The notes: generated by a model not told the origin, from the letters alone. A stretch of DNA of 64,000 bases from CAVVKW01 sp963749035 (GCA_963749035.1 CAVVKW010000001.1:62001-126000), one strand, 5' to 3'; counted from the stretch's first letter, positions 37,801 through 46,944 are shown. Made by a program: numbers and translations.

Positions 37801-38571
37801 TCACGCGTCAGTCGGGGTTGAGGCGTCGGCCGTCGGGGCAGGCGGTTGCCCCCCCTCGGGCGGAGCCGTGTCGGCTGGACCCGCACCCTCAACGGCGGCT
37901 CCCTCGCCTCCCTCAGCCCCCCCGGCGGGTGCCGCGCTTCCGGCCGCCTCGGAGATCAATTGTCTCGGGATACCCTGCAGCGCGCTTTGAGTCCAAGGCT
38001 CCGTGCGATCAGCTGTTTCTTCGCGAATCGTCGCCACGTAATCGTTTGTGATCGGCTCGGCGGCGTTCCCCCAGGAGTTCCGGATGTAGGTCAGGACGGA
38101 AGCAATTTCCGAGTCCTTGAGCTGCTTCCACGCCGGCATGGCGTTGTTGTAGATGTTCCCCTTCACCTCCACCGGACCTTGAAGGCCGTTGAGCATAAGC
38201 TTCACCAGGTGATTGTCACCCTGCCATTCTCCGTTTGCAACCCACTCACTGCCGACCAAGGGAGGAAATTGCCCGGCGACTCCGTTTCCGTCGGCCTGAT
38301 GACAAACGACGCAATTCGCCGTGTAAATGCGCTTCCCGATGACCATTGGGTCTGGCGGGCCCGCTGCCGCCCCCCCGCCCGTCCAAGAAACTTGGGAGGC
38401 GTTGAAAACGTCAGATTGAAAACCGCCACTGTTCATTCCTAGATAAAGTGCCGCCCAGCCGACGAGCACGACGGCCAGAATCCAGAGCCATGCCGGCACC
38501 GGAGCACTGCCAGAAGTCGGCTCCCCTTTTTCGGGGATTGTCTCGGAAGAATGGAGATTCGGATCAGTCAC
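37801..38571 (-). CDS. Membrane-anchored c-type cytochrome
   Basis: A 256-residue protein with one N-terminal membrane helix (about 27-46) and a single heme c site, CVVCH (residues 87-91). The Met ligand is probably in NNAMPAWKQL. The C-terminal 60 residues are an Ala/Gly/Pro/Glu-rich tail. It lies between the CcoO-like cytochrome and coxB. I infer that it carries electrons between the membrane complex and the CuA subunit. Confidence 0.85.
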   Translation of the reverse strand: MTDPNLHSSETIPEKGEPTSGSAPVPAWLWILAVVLVGWAALYLGMNSGGFQSDVFNASQVSWTGGGAAAGPPDPMVIGKRIYTANCVVCHQADGNGVAGQFPPLVGSEWVANGEWQGDNHLVKLMLNGLQGPVEVKGNIYNNAMPAWKQLKDSEIASVLTYIRNSWGNAAEPITNDYVATIREETADRTEPWTQSALQGIPRQLISEAAGSAAPAGGAEGGEGAAVEGAGPADTAPPEGGQPPAPTADASTPTDA

Positions 38572-38595
38572 GTTCGGGAAAGCAGGGATTCAGAT

Positions 38596-39225
38596 TTACT
38601 CTTCTTCAGCGACCGCGGGCGCTTCGGGCAGCGGATAGTCGCGCTTAAGAGACATCAGATAGCCAACCAAGTCCTCGGCCTGCTTGGTTGGGACAATCTC
38701 ATAACCCGGGCGCGGCTGCCACTTACCCTTTACGTCCACCGCAAGGTCGCTGCTCTCGCCGGCGATCTGACGCTCTTCGAAGAGGTAGCGGTAAGCTGGC
38801 ATGTTGGACCCAGGCATGACGACCGACGGCTCATACAAGACTCGGTAAAAATACGCCGCTTCAGTCTGGCGGAGCCCGACGTTACTGAGATCCGATCCGA
38901 TGCGCTGGGTTCCGAGAAAGGGCGACGTCGTCCGAAGATAATCGCGCGGGACCGTTTGGCGGGTCCCAAGTTTGCGAGCGATGTCAGTGAACAGTGGTGC
39001 CGGACGCACCTGCTGACTATGGCACGTCACGCAACCGTTCACCGCGTAAACGTCCTGCCCGAGATTGGCCGTTCCGGGCCACGGTGGCGGAACCATCGCT
39101 CCGGTTTCTTCGGAAAGCTCGGGCTGCAGCCCGCCCAGGCCGACGTAGGCATACGCCACGATCCCCAACCAGGACGTCGCGAAGACGACCAGTATTCCCC
39201 AAAATAATTTCGGCAGCGTGCTCAT
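38596..39225 (-). CDS. CcoO-like monoheme cytochrome c
   Basis: A 209-residue protein with an N-terminal membrane anchor (about 8-30) and the CcoO pattern GQDVYAVNGCVTCHSQQVRP. Heme c binds CVTCH (residues 65-69), and SNMPAYRYLF supplies the Met. GTQRIGSDLSNVG and QAEDLVGYLMSLKRDYP also match cbb3 subunit II. It starts within the stop of the CcoN-like gene (ATGA overlap), so the two are made together. Heme ligands are intact here even though the partner subunit has lost its own. Confidence 0.88.
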   Translation of the reverse strand: MSTLPKLFWGILVVFATSWLGIVAYAYVGLGGLQPELSEETGAMVPPPWPGTANLGQDVYAVNGCVTCHSQQVRPAPLFTDIARKLGTRQTVPRDYLRTTSPFLGTQRIGSDLSNVGLRQTEAAYFYRVLYEPSVVMPGSNMPAYRYLFEERQIAGESSDLAVDVKGKWQPRPGYEIVPTKQAEDLVGYLMSLKRDYPLPEAPAVAEEE

Positions 39226-40697
39226 ACGGAAACAACCTCCCCCGGAGTCCGCGTCGGCGGATCAACCCGCTCGACCCGTTTGGATGCAACGACCGGACGA
39301 GCAAGAGTCACCGCAAACGTCGCGGCAAAAAGGACGTTGATCACCAGCAACGTCAGTTCGCTCAAAGCGACGACCACCCGGTAGGGTGCCGCAAATTTTT
39401 GGCTAAAGATAAAAGTCACCTCCGCGTCGCGCATCGAAAATCCCTGAGTCAGCCCGCCGACCAGCGCGCAGGTGATGATCATTCCAAGCGCCGCGACGCT
39501 CACCCAAAGAACGACCGGACGCAACCCCGGGAATGCAACCGTGAGGCCGGTAAGACGGGGAAGTAGCGAGTAAATTGCCCCGAAAAATGTCAAGGTGACC
39601 AAGCCCCCCACGATCAGCGTCGTCTGCCCGGGAGCCAGCATCGTAAACTGAAACACGCTGCTCGCCGAAGGCAGGACCGCAAGCGCGTTAATCACCGTGT
39701 AGATCGCGTAAGCCCAGAAGCCGACGACGAAGAATGGCATCGTGCCATCCGACTTCACACCAGTCGCACCAACCGCGGTGAGGTGCAGGTTCGAACCGAC
39801 CGCGATCGTGGGAATCACCAGCAAAATCGTGGCGACGACGCTAACGCTCACGAGCCACACCGGAACCGGTCCGCCAACGAGCTGATTCAATCCGCTCCAG
39901 TTACTGAGAACAAGCAGCGACCAGAAACCGAAGACCGCCAGACCGTAGCTGTGAACCGGCCGACCGACGCCTTTCGGAATGAAGTAATAGATCATCCCGA
40001 GTGCGAGCGGAACGAGCCACAGACCGATCAGGCCATTGGTAAACCAACCGTGAATCGGTCCAGTCGCCGAACCCGGTACTGGATTCCAGACCAAAAAGAT
40101 TTGAGCCGTTGCGTAGAGCCAAGGAAACGCCAGGAAAGCCGCCAGCAGATACCACATCGAGACGTAAACAACCGAACCCGGTCGCCGCAAACGGAACATC
40201 ACCACCGCCCAAGCCGCGATCAGCGCGTATGCGATCAAGAGCACCGGCGTGATCCCGGACGGCATTTCGAGAAATTGCAGCGACGTGCTGCCACCGGCCA
40301 GGATGGAAAGAACGCCGACGAGCAGCGCGAGATTCCAAATCACCGCACCACAAACGAGGAGTGTGTGGTGCCGGAGCTCAACCCCGCTCAACCGGGTCGT
40401 GAGCCAGATCCCGAGCCCGATCCCAACCTGCGACGCCCACCCGTAGATCAATGCGTTCATCCCTGCCGGCTGAACGCGTCCGTAATTCAAAAACGCCGCC
40501 CAATCAAACCACCCTGGCAGAATCAACGCGAACGCTGCAATGGTCGCGAGAAGCGAGCCGACGATTAACCACGCGGTTCCAAGCCCCACGAAGAGCAGCA
40601 CGGGGAAGCGGGTGGAGCGGTCGATCGACGTCGGCATCCCGGCGGTCAGCGACCCGGGATTCATCGAGGGATGGACGGTAGTCGTTCCTGCGGTCAT
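39222..40697 (-). CDS. CcoN-like oxidase subunit I lacking all heme and copper ligands
   Basis: A 491-residue protein with about 12 membrane helices, clearly related to cbb3 oxidase subunit I. Conserved blocks include YGRVQPAGMNALIYGW, LGMIYYFIPKGVGRPVHSYG and FFGAIYSLLPRLTG. Aligned by eye to CcoN, the low-spin heme His is Gly79, the first CuB His is Asn221 and the CuB His-His pair is Asn271-Gln272. The final His-x-His is Gln358 and Thr360. It therefore should not bind hemes b or CuB and cannot reduce oxygen. It may be a structural or proton/quinone-linked subunit. Genes on both sides overlap it by ATGA. Confidence 0.85.
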   Translation of the reverse strand: MTAGTTTVHPSMNPGSLTAGMPTSIDRSTRFPVLLFVGLGTAWLIVGSLLATIAAFALILPGWFDWAAFLNYGRVQPAGMNALIYGWASQVGIGLGIWLTTRLSGVELRHHTLLVCGAVIWNLALLVGVLSILAGGSTSLQFLEMPSGITPVLLIAYALIAAWAVVMFRLRRPGSVVYVSMWYLLAAFLAFPWLYATAQIFLVWNPVPGSATGPIHGWFTNGLIGLWLVPLALGMIYYFIPKGVGRPVHSYGLAVFGFWSLLVLSNWSGLNQLVGGPVPVWLVSVSVVATILLVIPTIAVGSNLHLTAVGATGVKSDGTMPFFVVGFWAYAIYTVINALAVLPSASSVFQFTMLAPGQTTLIVGGLVTLTFFGAIYSLLPRLTGLTVAFPGLRPVVLWVSVAALGMIITCALVGGLTQGFSMRDAEVTFIFSQKFAAPYRVVVALSELTLLVINVLFAATFAVTLARPVVASKRVERVDPPTRTPGEVVSV

Positions 40698-41662
40698 GAA
40701 AGTTCGTTCGTTTTCTCCGTGGTCGGCGATTCGGCTGGTTCAGCTCCCGGTGGAGTCGGCGTCGGCACGGCCTCATCACCGGCCGCCGGGGTCCCCGTCG
40801 GTTTGGGTTCTGGAGTCTCCGCGGTCGGTTCGCCGTCAGTTGGCTTCGCGCCATCGGGAGTCGGCTCGGTGTTCGCCGCACCTGACCCCGTTGGCGCCGG
40901 GTCAACTCCCGCGGGGGCGGGGTCGTTCGTCGCCTCCGCAGCCGTCTGCGGCTCCGGGGTCGGCGTCGGGGCTGGTTTCGGCTGAGGATCAGGGGTTGCG
41001 GAGGGCGCAGGCGTGGCGGTCGGCTCTGGAGCGGTCGCTGGTTTCGCCTCAGCGGAAGGGTCCGAGGTCACCGTCGGGTCAGGGGTCGCAGTCGGCACTG
41101 GCGTCGTGGTCACCGCAGAATCCGTCCCTTCAGCGTCGCTCGCGGGGATCGGTGTCGGCGTTTCCGCCGCATCCGCGGTTGCCGCTGGTGCAGGCGTCAT
41201 CTTCGGATCGGGCGTCGCCGTTGCCCCGGGCACTGCGGCGCCTTCGCCACCCGTTGAATCAGCCTGAGCTTCCGGAACACCCACCGCTTCGCCATCAGCT
41301 GCAGCTTCGGGCTCCGGCGCGGCCGGTGCGGGAGTGGCAATTGGATAGGCTGGGCGAGGCTCCTGCTCGTTGAGCGAAGCAAGCTCGAGACGCATGGCGT
41401 CCTCGATCGGGATTCGGACCGTCCCCTTTTCTCGGTCGACCCATCCATACGTGTTGAGCTGTTCCTCGTCCGAAGCGGAAAGTTCCGCCAGATTCTTGAC
41501 GCGAACTTCCGCGCTCTCCACCTCGTCCTCCGCGCCGGCTGGGCCAACGCCCCGCAGAAGAAGAGCCAGCACTGCGAAAATCGCCAGCAGCAAGAGCGCG
41601 CCGAGAAACAACGGCCACACCGACCGCTCACCGCTCTGATGGGATGGAGTTGGGTCGGACAT
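40694..41662 (-). CDS. Membrane-anchored protein of respiratory operon with Pro/Thr/Glu-rich tail
   Basis: A 322-residue protein. A short cytoplasmic N-terminus and one helix (about 15-35) precede a conserved block, LNTYGWVDREKGTVRIPIED (about 70-90). The same block is found in small proteins of alternative complex III/oxidase operons in several phyla. From residue 100 onward it is a long repetitive tail of Thr, Pro, Ala, Glu and Asp with TPDPTVT-like units, probably extended and disordered. Overlaps actF and the CcoN-like gene by ATGA. Confidence 0.6.
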   Translation of the reverse strand: MSDPTPSHQSGERSVWPLFLGALLLLAIFAVLALLLRGVGPAGAEDEVESAEVRVKNLAELSASDEEQLNTYGWVDREKGTVRIPIEDAMRLELASLNEQEPRPAYPIATPAPAAPEPEAAADGEAVGVPEAQADSTGGEGAAVPGATATPDPKMTPAPAATADAAETPTPIPASDAEGTDSAVTTTPVPTATPDPTVTSDPSAEAKPATAPEPTATPAPSATPDPQPKPAPTPTPEPQTAAEATNDPAPAGVDPAPTGSGAANTEPTPDGAKPTDGEPTAETPEPKPTGTPAAGDEAVPTPTPPGAEPAESPTTEKTNELS

Positions 41663-42900
41663 CAGTTCTTCAAATTGATCGAAAGGGCCAGACGGGGGTC
41701 CTTGGCTGGAAAGAGCGAGGAGTCACCGAGACGCTTGAGGAAGACCGCCGCCAGGAGGCAACCGATCGCGAGTGGGCAGAGGAAATCGAGGGGGTGGAAC
41801 GCCACGCCGGTCTTGTGTAGCTCAGGTAGGATCACCACGTAAATGTCCATCAAGTGCATCAGGAGGATCCAGACCGCCATCCCGCAAAGGTAGAGCGGCT
41901 TGCGCTTGAGCGGCTGTGGCAGCAAGAGCAGGAACGGGATGAAGAAATGGCCGAACATCAAGAACTGGCTCAGATACCACCACGATTCCGTGTTCCGACG
42001 AAGAAACCAAATCGTCTCTTCCGGGATGTTCGCATACCAGATCAGCATGTATTGGCTGAATCCGATGTATGCCCAGAACACGGTAAACGCGAACATGAGC
42101 TTACCCATGATGTGGTAGTGCTCGATGGTCACCACCTCCTTGAGGTAACCCGCGCTCCGGATAGCGGTGATGATCAACACCAGCACGCACATGGAACTCA
42201 GCGCCGTCCCCGCGAAAATATAGACTCCCCACATCGTCGAGAACCAGTGGTAGTCGAGACCCATGAGGTAATCGATTGCGGCAAAGGTCAGTGCAACCGC
42301 AAACAACGGCAGACTCGCAAATGTCAGTTTGCGATTCCACACCGTGTATTTCGGATCGCCGGTCGCGTCTTGCTTAATCGAATTTCGCCGCAGCAACCAA
42401 GTTGCCAGCGCAAAGAACCCGAAGTAAAACACGCACCGCCCCCAAAAGAAGGGTTCCGTCAGGTAAGGCCACTTGGCAATGAGCAGCGGGTCATCCGCCT
42501 TCTCCGGCAACATCCAATACCAAAGGTGGTCCTTCACGAAAATGAACGGAATGAAAAGGATTCCCACGAAGAGAAGTAAGCTCCCCAAATTTTCCATCTG
42601 GCGCCGGACCGTCACCGACCATTCGGCGTCCACCCCGTGGTGAACGAGCGTCCAGAACAGCCCACCCATGCAGATCGTGAAGAAGAAGTAGAACGCGAAC
42701 AGGTAGGAAAACGCAAACTGCGCCGGCTGGAAAAATCCCCAAACAAAACTGATCAACAGCGCCAGTCCGCCCACGAGTCCAAGGACCATGAACTTGCCGC
42801 CGACGTGCTTGTAATCGAAAATCTCGGCGGGCGGCAGCGCACGCGAATGCCCGTGGTGCGTCGAAAGCGCGTGGTCGTTGGTTTCCAGAGGAGCGGACAT
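41662..42900 (-). CDS. actF: Alternative complex III subunit ActF
   Basis: A 412-residue protein with about ten membrane helices, starting MSAPLETNDHALSTHHGHSR. The GLDYHWFSTMWGVYIFAGTA and FWAYIGFSQYMLIWYANIPE segments are typical of ActF, the NrfD-like quinol:cytochrome c oxidoreductase subunit. It should sit in the membrane beside ActC and handle quinol or proton transfer. The ATG at 42900 is preferred to one at 42996 that would overlap actE. It follows actE by 4 bases. Confidence 0.9.
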   Translation of the reverse strand: MSAPLETNDHALSTHHGHSRALPPAEIFDYKHVGGKFMVLGLVGGLALLISFVWGFFQPAQFAFSYLFAFYFFFTICMGGLFWTLVHHGVDAEWSVTVRRQMENLGSLLLFVGILFIPFIFVKDHLWYWMLPEKADDPLLIAKWPYLTEPFFWGRCVFYFGFFALATWLLRRNSIKQDATGDPKYTVWNRKLTFASLPLFAVALTFAAIDYLMGLDYHWFSTMWGVYIFAGTALSSMCVLVLIITAIRSAGYLKEVVTIEHYHIMGKLMFAFTVFWAYIGFSQYMLIWYANIPEETIWFLRRNTESWWYLSQFLMFGHFFIPFLLLLPQPLKRKPLYLCGMAVWILLMHLMDIYVVILPELHKTGVAFHPLDFLCPLAIGCLLAAVFLKRLGDSSLFPAKDPRLALSINLKN

Positions 42901-42904
42901 GCGG

Positions 42905-43594
42905 TTATTCCTGAGATTCGAGTTTCGGACGCTCGGCCGCCGGCACGTCAGCGATTGTTCCCTTCCAGGAACGCTGGAGCGCGCGGACATACGCAACGAT
43001 GGCCCACCGATCCGGGACTTGGATGTTATAGCCGTATCCCATCATCGTGTTTTTCCCGTGCGTAATGGTGTTGTAAATTTCGCCGTCGGCCATCTCGACG
43101 AGTCGGTCCTGGTGCAGGTTGGCGATCCCGACGATCCCGTATTTCGAGGTGATCCCATTTCCCGCCCCGGTCGCGCCGTGGCAAACCGCGCAACTGATCG
43201 AATACCGCTCGCGCCCGCGCTCGAGAATCTCCGGCGTGACTTCAAATGGGATACCGGTTCCCCATTGATCCTCGAATTTCCCGGTGTCGAAATATCCCGG
43301 CGCGCCACTGAACCGGATGGACTTGTAAGGGCCGGCGGCCGCCATCGCCTCGGCTTGATCGCCTTCCGCGATCGGCATGGCGTATCCCAGAGGCACCGTG
43401 CCCGGGACCGGCAGCCGCGTTGCCGCGCCGTCCGCAAAAAATTCACTCGGCTTCTGCGCCTTCACCTTCGGCTGATGATCCATGTCCGGGAAGATCTCGA
43501 TCGGCCGCGCGGAAGAGCGCTCTCCGCGGAAGCCTGCCAACGCCACGACCGTGATGACGATCAGCGCGAAGAAAATGAAAAAATATTTGAGCAT
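42905..43594 (-). CDS. actE: Alternative complex III cytochrome c subunit ActE
   Basis: A 229-residue protein with an N-terminal signal anchor (FIFFALIVITVVALAGF) and one heme c site, CAVCH (residues 135-139). The Met ligand is likely in NTMMGYGYNI. The context PEILERGRERYSISCAVCHG fits ActE. It opens the respiratory operon. ActA, ActB, ActC and ActD, which normally precede it, are absent: the upstream gene is an unrelated plus-strand gene. Confidence 0.87.
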   Translation of the reverse strand: MLKYFFIFFALIVITVVALAGFRGERSSARPIEIFPDMDHQPKVKAQKPSEFFADGAATRLPVPGTVPLGYAMPIAEGDQAEAMAAAGPYKSIRFSGAPGYFDTGKFEDQWGTGIPFEVTPEILERGRERYSISCAVCHGATGAGNGITSKYGIVGIANLHQDRLVEMADGEIYNTITHGKNTMMGYGYNIQVPDRWAIVAYVRALQRSWKGTIADVPAAERPKLESQE

Positions 43595-43705
43595 CGTGGT
43601 TACTGCCCGCGTCCGGAAAACGCGAACAAGCGTGTTACTTGCGAGGCTCCAACGCCGTCAACGAATTTAGCTCCCACCACGGAGCAAAAAATCATCTGGG
43701 GCTGT

Positions 43706-43726
43706 CCGAATCGGAGCCCGATTCGG
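43706..43726. promoter_or_regulatory. Perfect 9-bp inverted repeat upstream of actE
   Basis: CCGAATCGG (43706-43714) and CCGATTCGG (43718-43726) are perfect inverted repeats separated by AGC. They lie in the 202-base gap between actE (minus) and the CBM9-like gene (plus). No T-tract follows directly on either strand, so an operator is more likely than a terminator. Confidence 0.5.
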
Positions 43727-43796
43727 CGGTCGAGCGACTGCATTAGAAATTCTTATACGTCGACGGACCGCCCGGTCCAGTCGCAAGACGCACTTC

Positions 43797-44471
43797 GTGG
43801 GAAAAAGTTGTGAAACCTCCGCCCCGGCCCTTAATTTCGCCCAATCTTACCTGATTTTGAGCCGCCCCCTGCCCATCCCTGCTTCCGGCGGCACCAGGCT
43901 CCAACTTGGGCAACCTTGGAACGCCTCACCAGATCCGACCTTCCGACCCGGCGACGTCGAAATCCGTTGGTCTCCGCGCGCCCTCCACGTCACCGCAACC
44001 CTCACGGACGGAGAAATATTCACCGAGGTCACGTCCGACAACCAGAGAACGTGGGAACTCGGCGACGTCTTCGAGATGTTCATCCTACCGCAAGGTCACG
44101 AAGAATACGTCGAACTGCACGTCGTTCCGACCAATCACCGGACTCAGCTCCACTTTCCCGCCCACCTCCCCGGTCCGCGCCCTAAGACGTTCGAGAGCCG
44201 AATCATCGACCCAGCTGACTTCGAGTCGCAGATTCACCTGAGTGCGATCGGTTGGCGGATTGAAGCAGCGATCCCCGCCCGGATCTTCGACGTTCCGGAA
44301 TTCGCGTGCGGCCAGCGGTTTCACATGAACTTCGCCCGGTATGACGCCACCCGCGATCAGCCGCCGGTCCTCTCGTCGACGGCGCGTCACCCCGTCATCG
44401 ACTTCCACCGCATTCAGGAATGGACGGATTTTCAGCTCGAGAACGGGAAAATCGGGCCGCCTCCTCGGTGA
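43797..44471 (+). CDS. CBM9-like carbohydrate-binding protein
   Basis: A 224-residue beta-rich protein. The motif TWELGDVFEMFILPQGHEEY matches the central part of CBM9-type (DOMON-like) sugar-binding modules, followed by ELHVVPTNHRTQLHFP and a late NFARYD. No signal peptide is clear, so its location is uncertain. The start is GTG at 43797; a later TTG near 43856 is possible. It is divergent from the respiratory operon. Confidence 0.7.
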   Translation: MGKSCETSAPALNFAQSYLILSRPLPIPASGGTRLQLGQPWNASPDPTFRPGDVEIRWSPRALHVTATLTDGEIFTEVTSDNQRTWELGDVFEMFILPQGHEEYVELHVVPTNHRTQLHFPAHLPGPRPKTFESRIIDPADFESQIHLSAIGWRIEAAIPARIFDVPEFACGQRFHMNFARYDATRDQPPVLSSTARHPVIDFHRIQEWTDFQLENGKIGPPPR

Positions 44472-44555
44472 TTGATTTCTCGTGAATGAAAGCTCGCGCC
44501 CGGCAATCGCGGACTCCGGCTTGACGGCGACCGAATCCCCGTAATCATCGCCACC

Positions 44556-46862
44556 ATGCCGCAGGCCTCGACCGGATCACTCGGCCCAGCCGCGGGATTC
44601 CGTGGACTCCTTCGGCGACGGCTTCCCTTTGGCGGCCTCCTCCTATCGGCCGTCATTGGCATCGTCGCCGCACACGCCGCGCCGCTCCCCCTTCCCGTTT
44701 TTTTCGCGATCTTCTTCGTTTTCGCCATCGCGGCGACCACCGCTCGCGGTCGTTTCGCGATCTGGCCAGCGACCCTCTGCGCTTTCGCCGCCCTCACTCT
44801 CCTCAACGGACCGCTCTCGCCCGGCACCCACCTCGCCGCAACGCTCACCGATACTTGGCAGGTCACGCGCAACGCCGAGTTTCGGATCGCCACAGCCCCG
44901 ACTGGCTCCGGAGAAACCTGGCGATTCCGAGGCCAACTCTTCCAACCAGATTCCTCCATTCGGATCCCGATCCAGGTTCGTTGGAAAGGCCCCGAGCCGG
45001 CTTACGGTCAGATCTGGCGACTAGACGGCTCGATGCGAAACCTGCCGGGCCCTCGCAATCCCGGCGAATTCGACTACGCTGCCTACCTCTGGACTTTTGG
45101 AATCAAGAGCGAGCTCCGGCTCCGGGCACCCGACGACGCCACTCCCATCCGAATCGAGGCAAATCCGATCACCTCCCTCGCGATCACCGCCCGCCGGTGG
45201 ATCGAGCGCACGCTGACTCTCGGCATCGCCGACACGCCCGAAGCCGCCATCATCCGCGCCATGACCGTCGGGGACACCTCCGGCATCCCCGCCGCTACCG
45301 AGGACGAATTCCGACAAATCGGAGTCTTTCACCTCTTCTCCGTCAGCGGCCTTCACGTCGGACTGATCGCGCTCATTCTCTGGGGCGCGCTCACGATGAC
45401 GCCGCTCGGCAGCCGACGAGCGGTCTGGATCTTGATCCCCGCCATATTCTTCTACGCCCTCCTCACCGGTTGGAAGCCCGCCAGCGTTCGGGCGGCCACG
45501 ATGATCTCGCTCGTAGCCGCCGGACTCGTGCTTGATCGGCGCGCGTTTGCACTGAACAGCGTCGCGGCCGCCGCCTTCATCATCCTTCTCGTCAATCCGC
45601 GGGAACTCCTCAACCCCGGATTCCAACTCTCCTTTGGCGTTGTTTTAACCATTCTCGTCATCGCCAACCCGACCCGCCAATGGCTCGATCGGATCGCCCA
45701 ACCGGACCCCTTCATTCCGCGTTCGCTCCTGAATCGCGGGCAACTCGCTTCTGCCAGCTCAGCCCGTTATATCGCCGCGCTCGCAGGCGTTTCCCTCGCG
45801 GCATGGCTCGGCTCGCTACCGCTGATTCTTCACTACTTCCACCTCGTCTCCGTCGTCGCCATCCCGGTCAACCTCTTCGCCGTTCCAGCGGCGGGCGCAA
45901 TCCTCGCCCTCAGCCTTCTCTCCCTCACCGTCGGCGTCGTTTCACCGTGGCTCGCCGCCATCTTCAACAACACAAACCTCCTGTTTGCAAAGTCGCTCAC
46001 CGCCTTCATCCACGGAGCGGCGTCTCTACCCGGGAGTCATTTTTACGTCGCCCCACCGAACCCGCCGGGAACAATTGCGGTCATCACCGTTCTCGACTGC
46101 GGCGCTGGCGGTTCGACCGTTCTCGAATGTGGCAACAAAATTTGGCTCATCGATGCCGGTTCGAAATACGACGGTGAGAACATCGTTCGCCCGTTCCTCC
46201 GCTTTCGCGGCATCAACTCCATCTCCACCGCCGTCTTCACCCACGGAGACTCCCGACATCTCGGCGGCTTCAACGCGCTCCTCGACGCGCCGCCAATCCG
46301 TCGCGTCATCGATTCCCCCCTCCCAGACCGTTCCTCAACCCGCTCCGCGCTCCTCACCGAACTCCACCACCGCGGCATTCCCGTCCGGTCGGCCGGACCG
46401 CAAGAAACGTTCCCGCTGGACGACCACGCTCACGTCGAGATTCTCCACCCGCCCGCGGACAGCGTGCGCACCCGAGTCGACGACAAAACCCTCGTCCTCC
46501 GCGTCACCGTCGACGGCTTTTCTGCCCTCCTCCTTTCGGACTCCGGCTGGGCGACCGAATTCTGGTTACTGGAAAACGCCTCCGACCGGCTCGACTGCGA
46601 CGTTCTCATCAAAGGTCATCACTTTTCCGGCCGATCCGGCAGCGCCGAGTTTCTAGCCGCCACATCTCCGGACGCCATCATCGTCACCGGTGCATCCTTC
46701 CCACCCCACGAACAAATTCATCCCGACTTCGCTGCCGAAGCCGCGCAGAAAAACATCACCATCTACCGCCAGGACGTAAAAGGCGCGGTCACGATCGACG
46801 TTCGGCCCACGACCTTCGGCATCACGCCATTTCTCGAGCCGCTTCCCTCCATCCGAGAATAA
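44556..46862 (+). CDS. comEC: ComEC/Rec2-type DNA uptake channel
   Basis: A 768-residue protein. N-terminal helices and a DUF4131-like domain precede the competence domain with HLFSVSGLHVGLIALILWGA. A C-terminal metallo-beta-lactamase-like domain contains FTHGDSRHLGGF and VLIKGHHFSGRSGS. ComEC carries single-stranded DNA across the inner membrane during transformation. The metal motif usually reads HxDxDH; here the second Asp is Arg, and the usual DVGQGD is replaced by LDCGAGGST, so nuclease activity may be altered. Confidence 0.88.
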   Translation: MPQASTGSLGPAAGFRGLLRRRLPFGGLLLSAVIGIVAAHAAPLPLPVFFAIFFVFAIAATTARGRFAIWPATLCAFAALTLLNGPLSPGTHLAATLTDTWQVTRNAEFRIATAPTGSGETWRFRGQLFQPDSSIRIPIQVRWKGPEPAYGQIWRLDGSMRNLPGPRNPGEFDYAAYLWTFGIKSELRLRAPDDATPIRIEANPITSLAITARRWIERTLTLGIADTPEAAIIRAMTVGDTSGIPAATEDEFRQIGVFHLFSVSGLHVGLIALILWGALTMTPLGSRRAVWILIPAIFFYALLTGWKPASVRAATMISLVAAGLVLDRRAFALNSVAAAAFIILLVNPRELLNPGFQLSFGVVLTILVIANPTRQWLDRIAQPDPFIPRSLLNRGQLASASSARYIAALAGVSLAAWLGSLPLILHYFHLVSVVAIPVNLFAVPAAGAILALSLLSLTVGVVSPWLAAIFNNTNLLFAKSLTAFIHGAASLPGSHFYVAPPNPPGTIAVITVLDCGAGGSTVLECGNKIWLIDAGSKYDGENIVRPFLRFRGINSISTAVFTHGDSRHLGGFNALLDAPPIRRVIDSPLPDRSSTRSALLTELHHRGIPVRSAGPQETFPLDDHAHVEILHPPADSVRTRVDDKTLVLRVTVDGFSALLLSDSGWATEFWLLENASDRLDCDVLIKGHHFSGRSGSAEFLAATSPDAIIVTGASFPPHEQIHPDFAAEAAQKNITIYRQDVKGAVTIDVRPTTFGITPFLEPLPSIRE

Positions 46863-46944
46863 ATCCCCTCCTCCAGATCACGCGACACCCGCGATCGTTT
46901 GAACCTCCGACGCGTCGGAGCCACCCCCAAATCTTCGCGTCGAT

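Noticed and set aside
40671..41267. Gly/Val-rich plus-strand frames opposite the 40694-41662 gene
   Set aside because: Reverse reading of the Thr/Pro repeat tail; not a separate gene.
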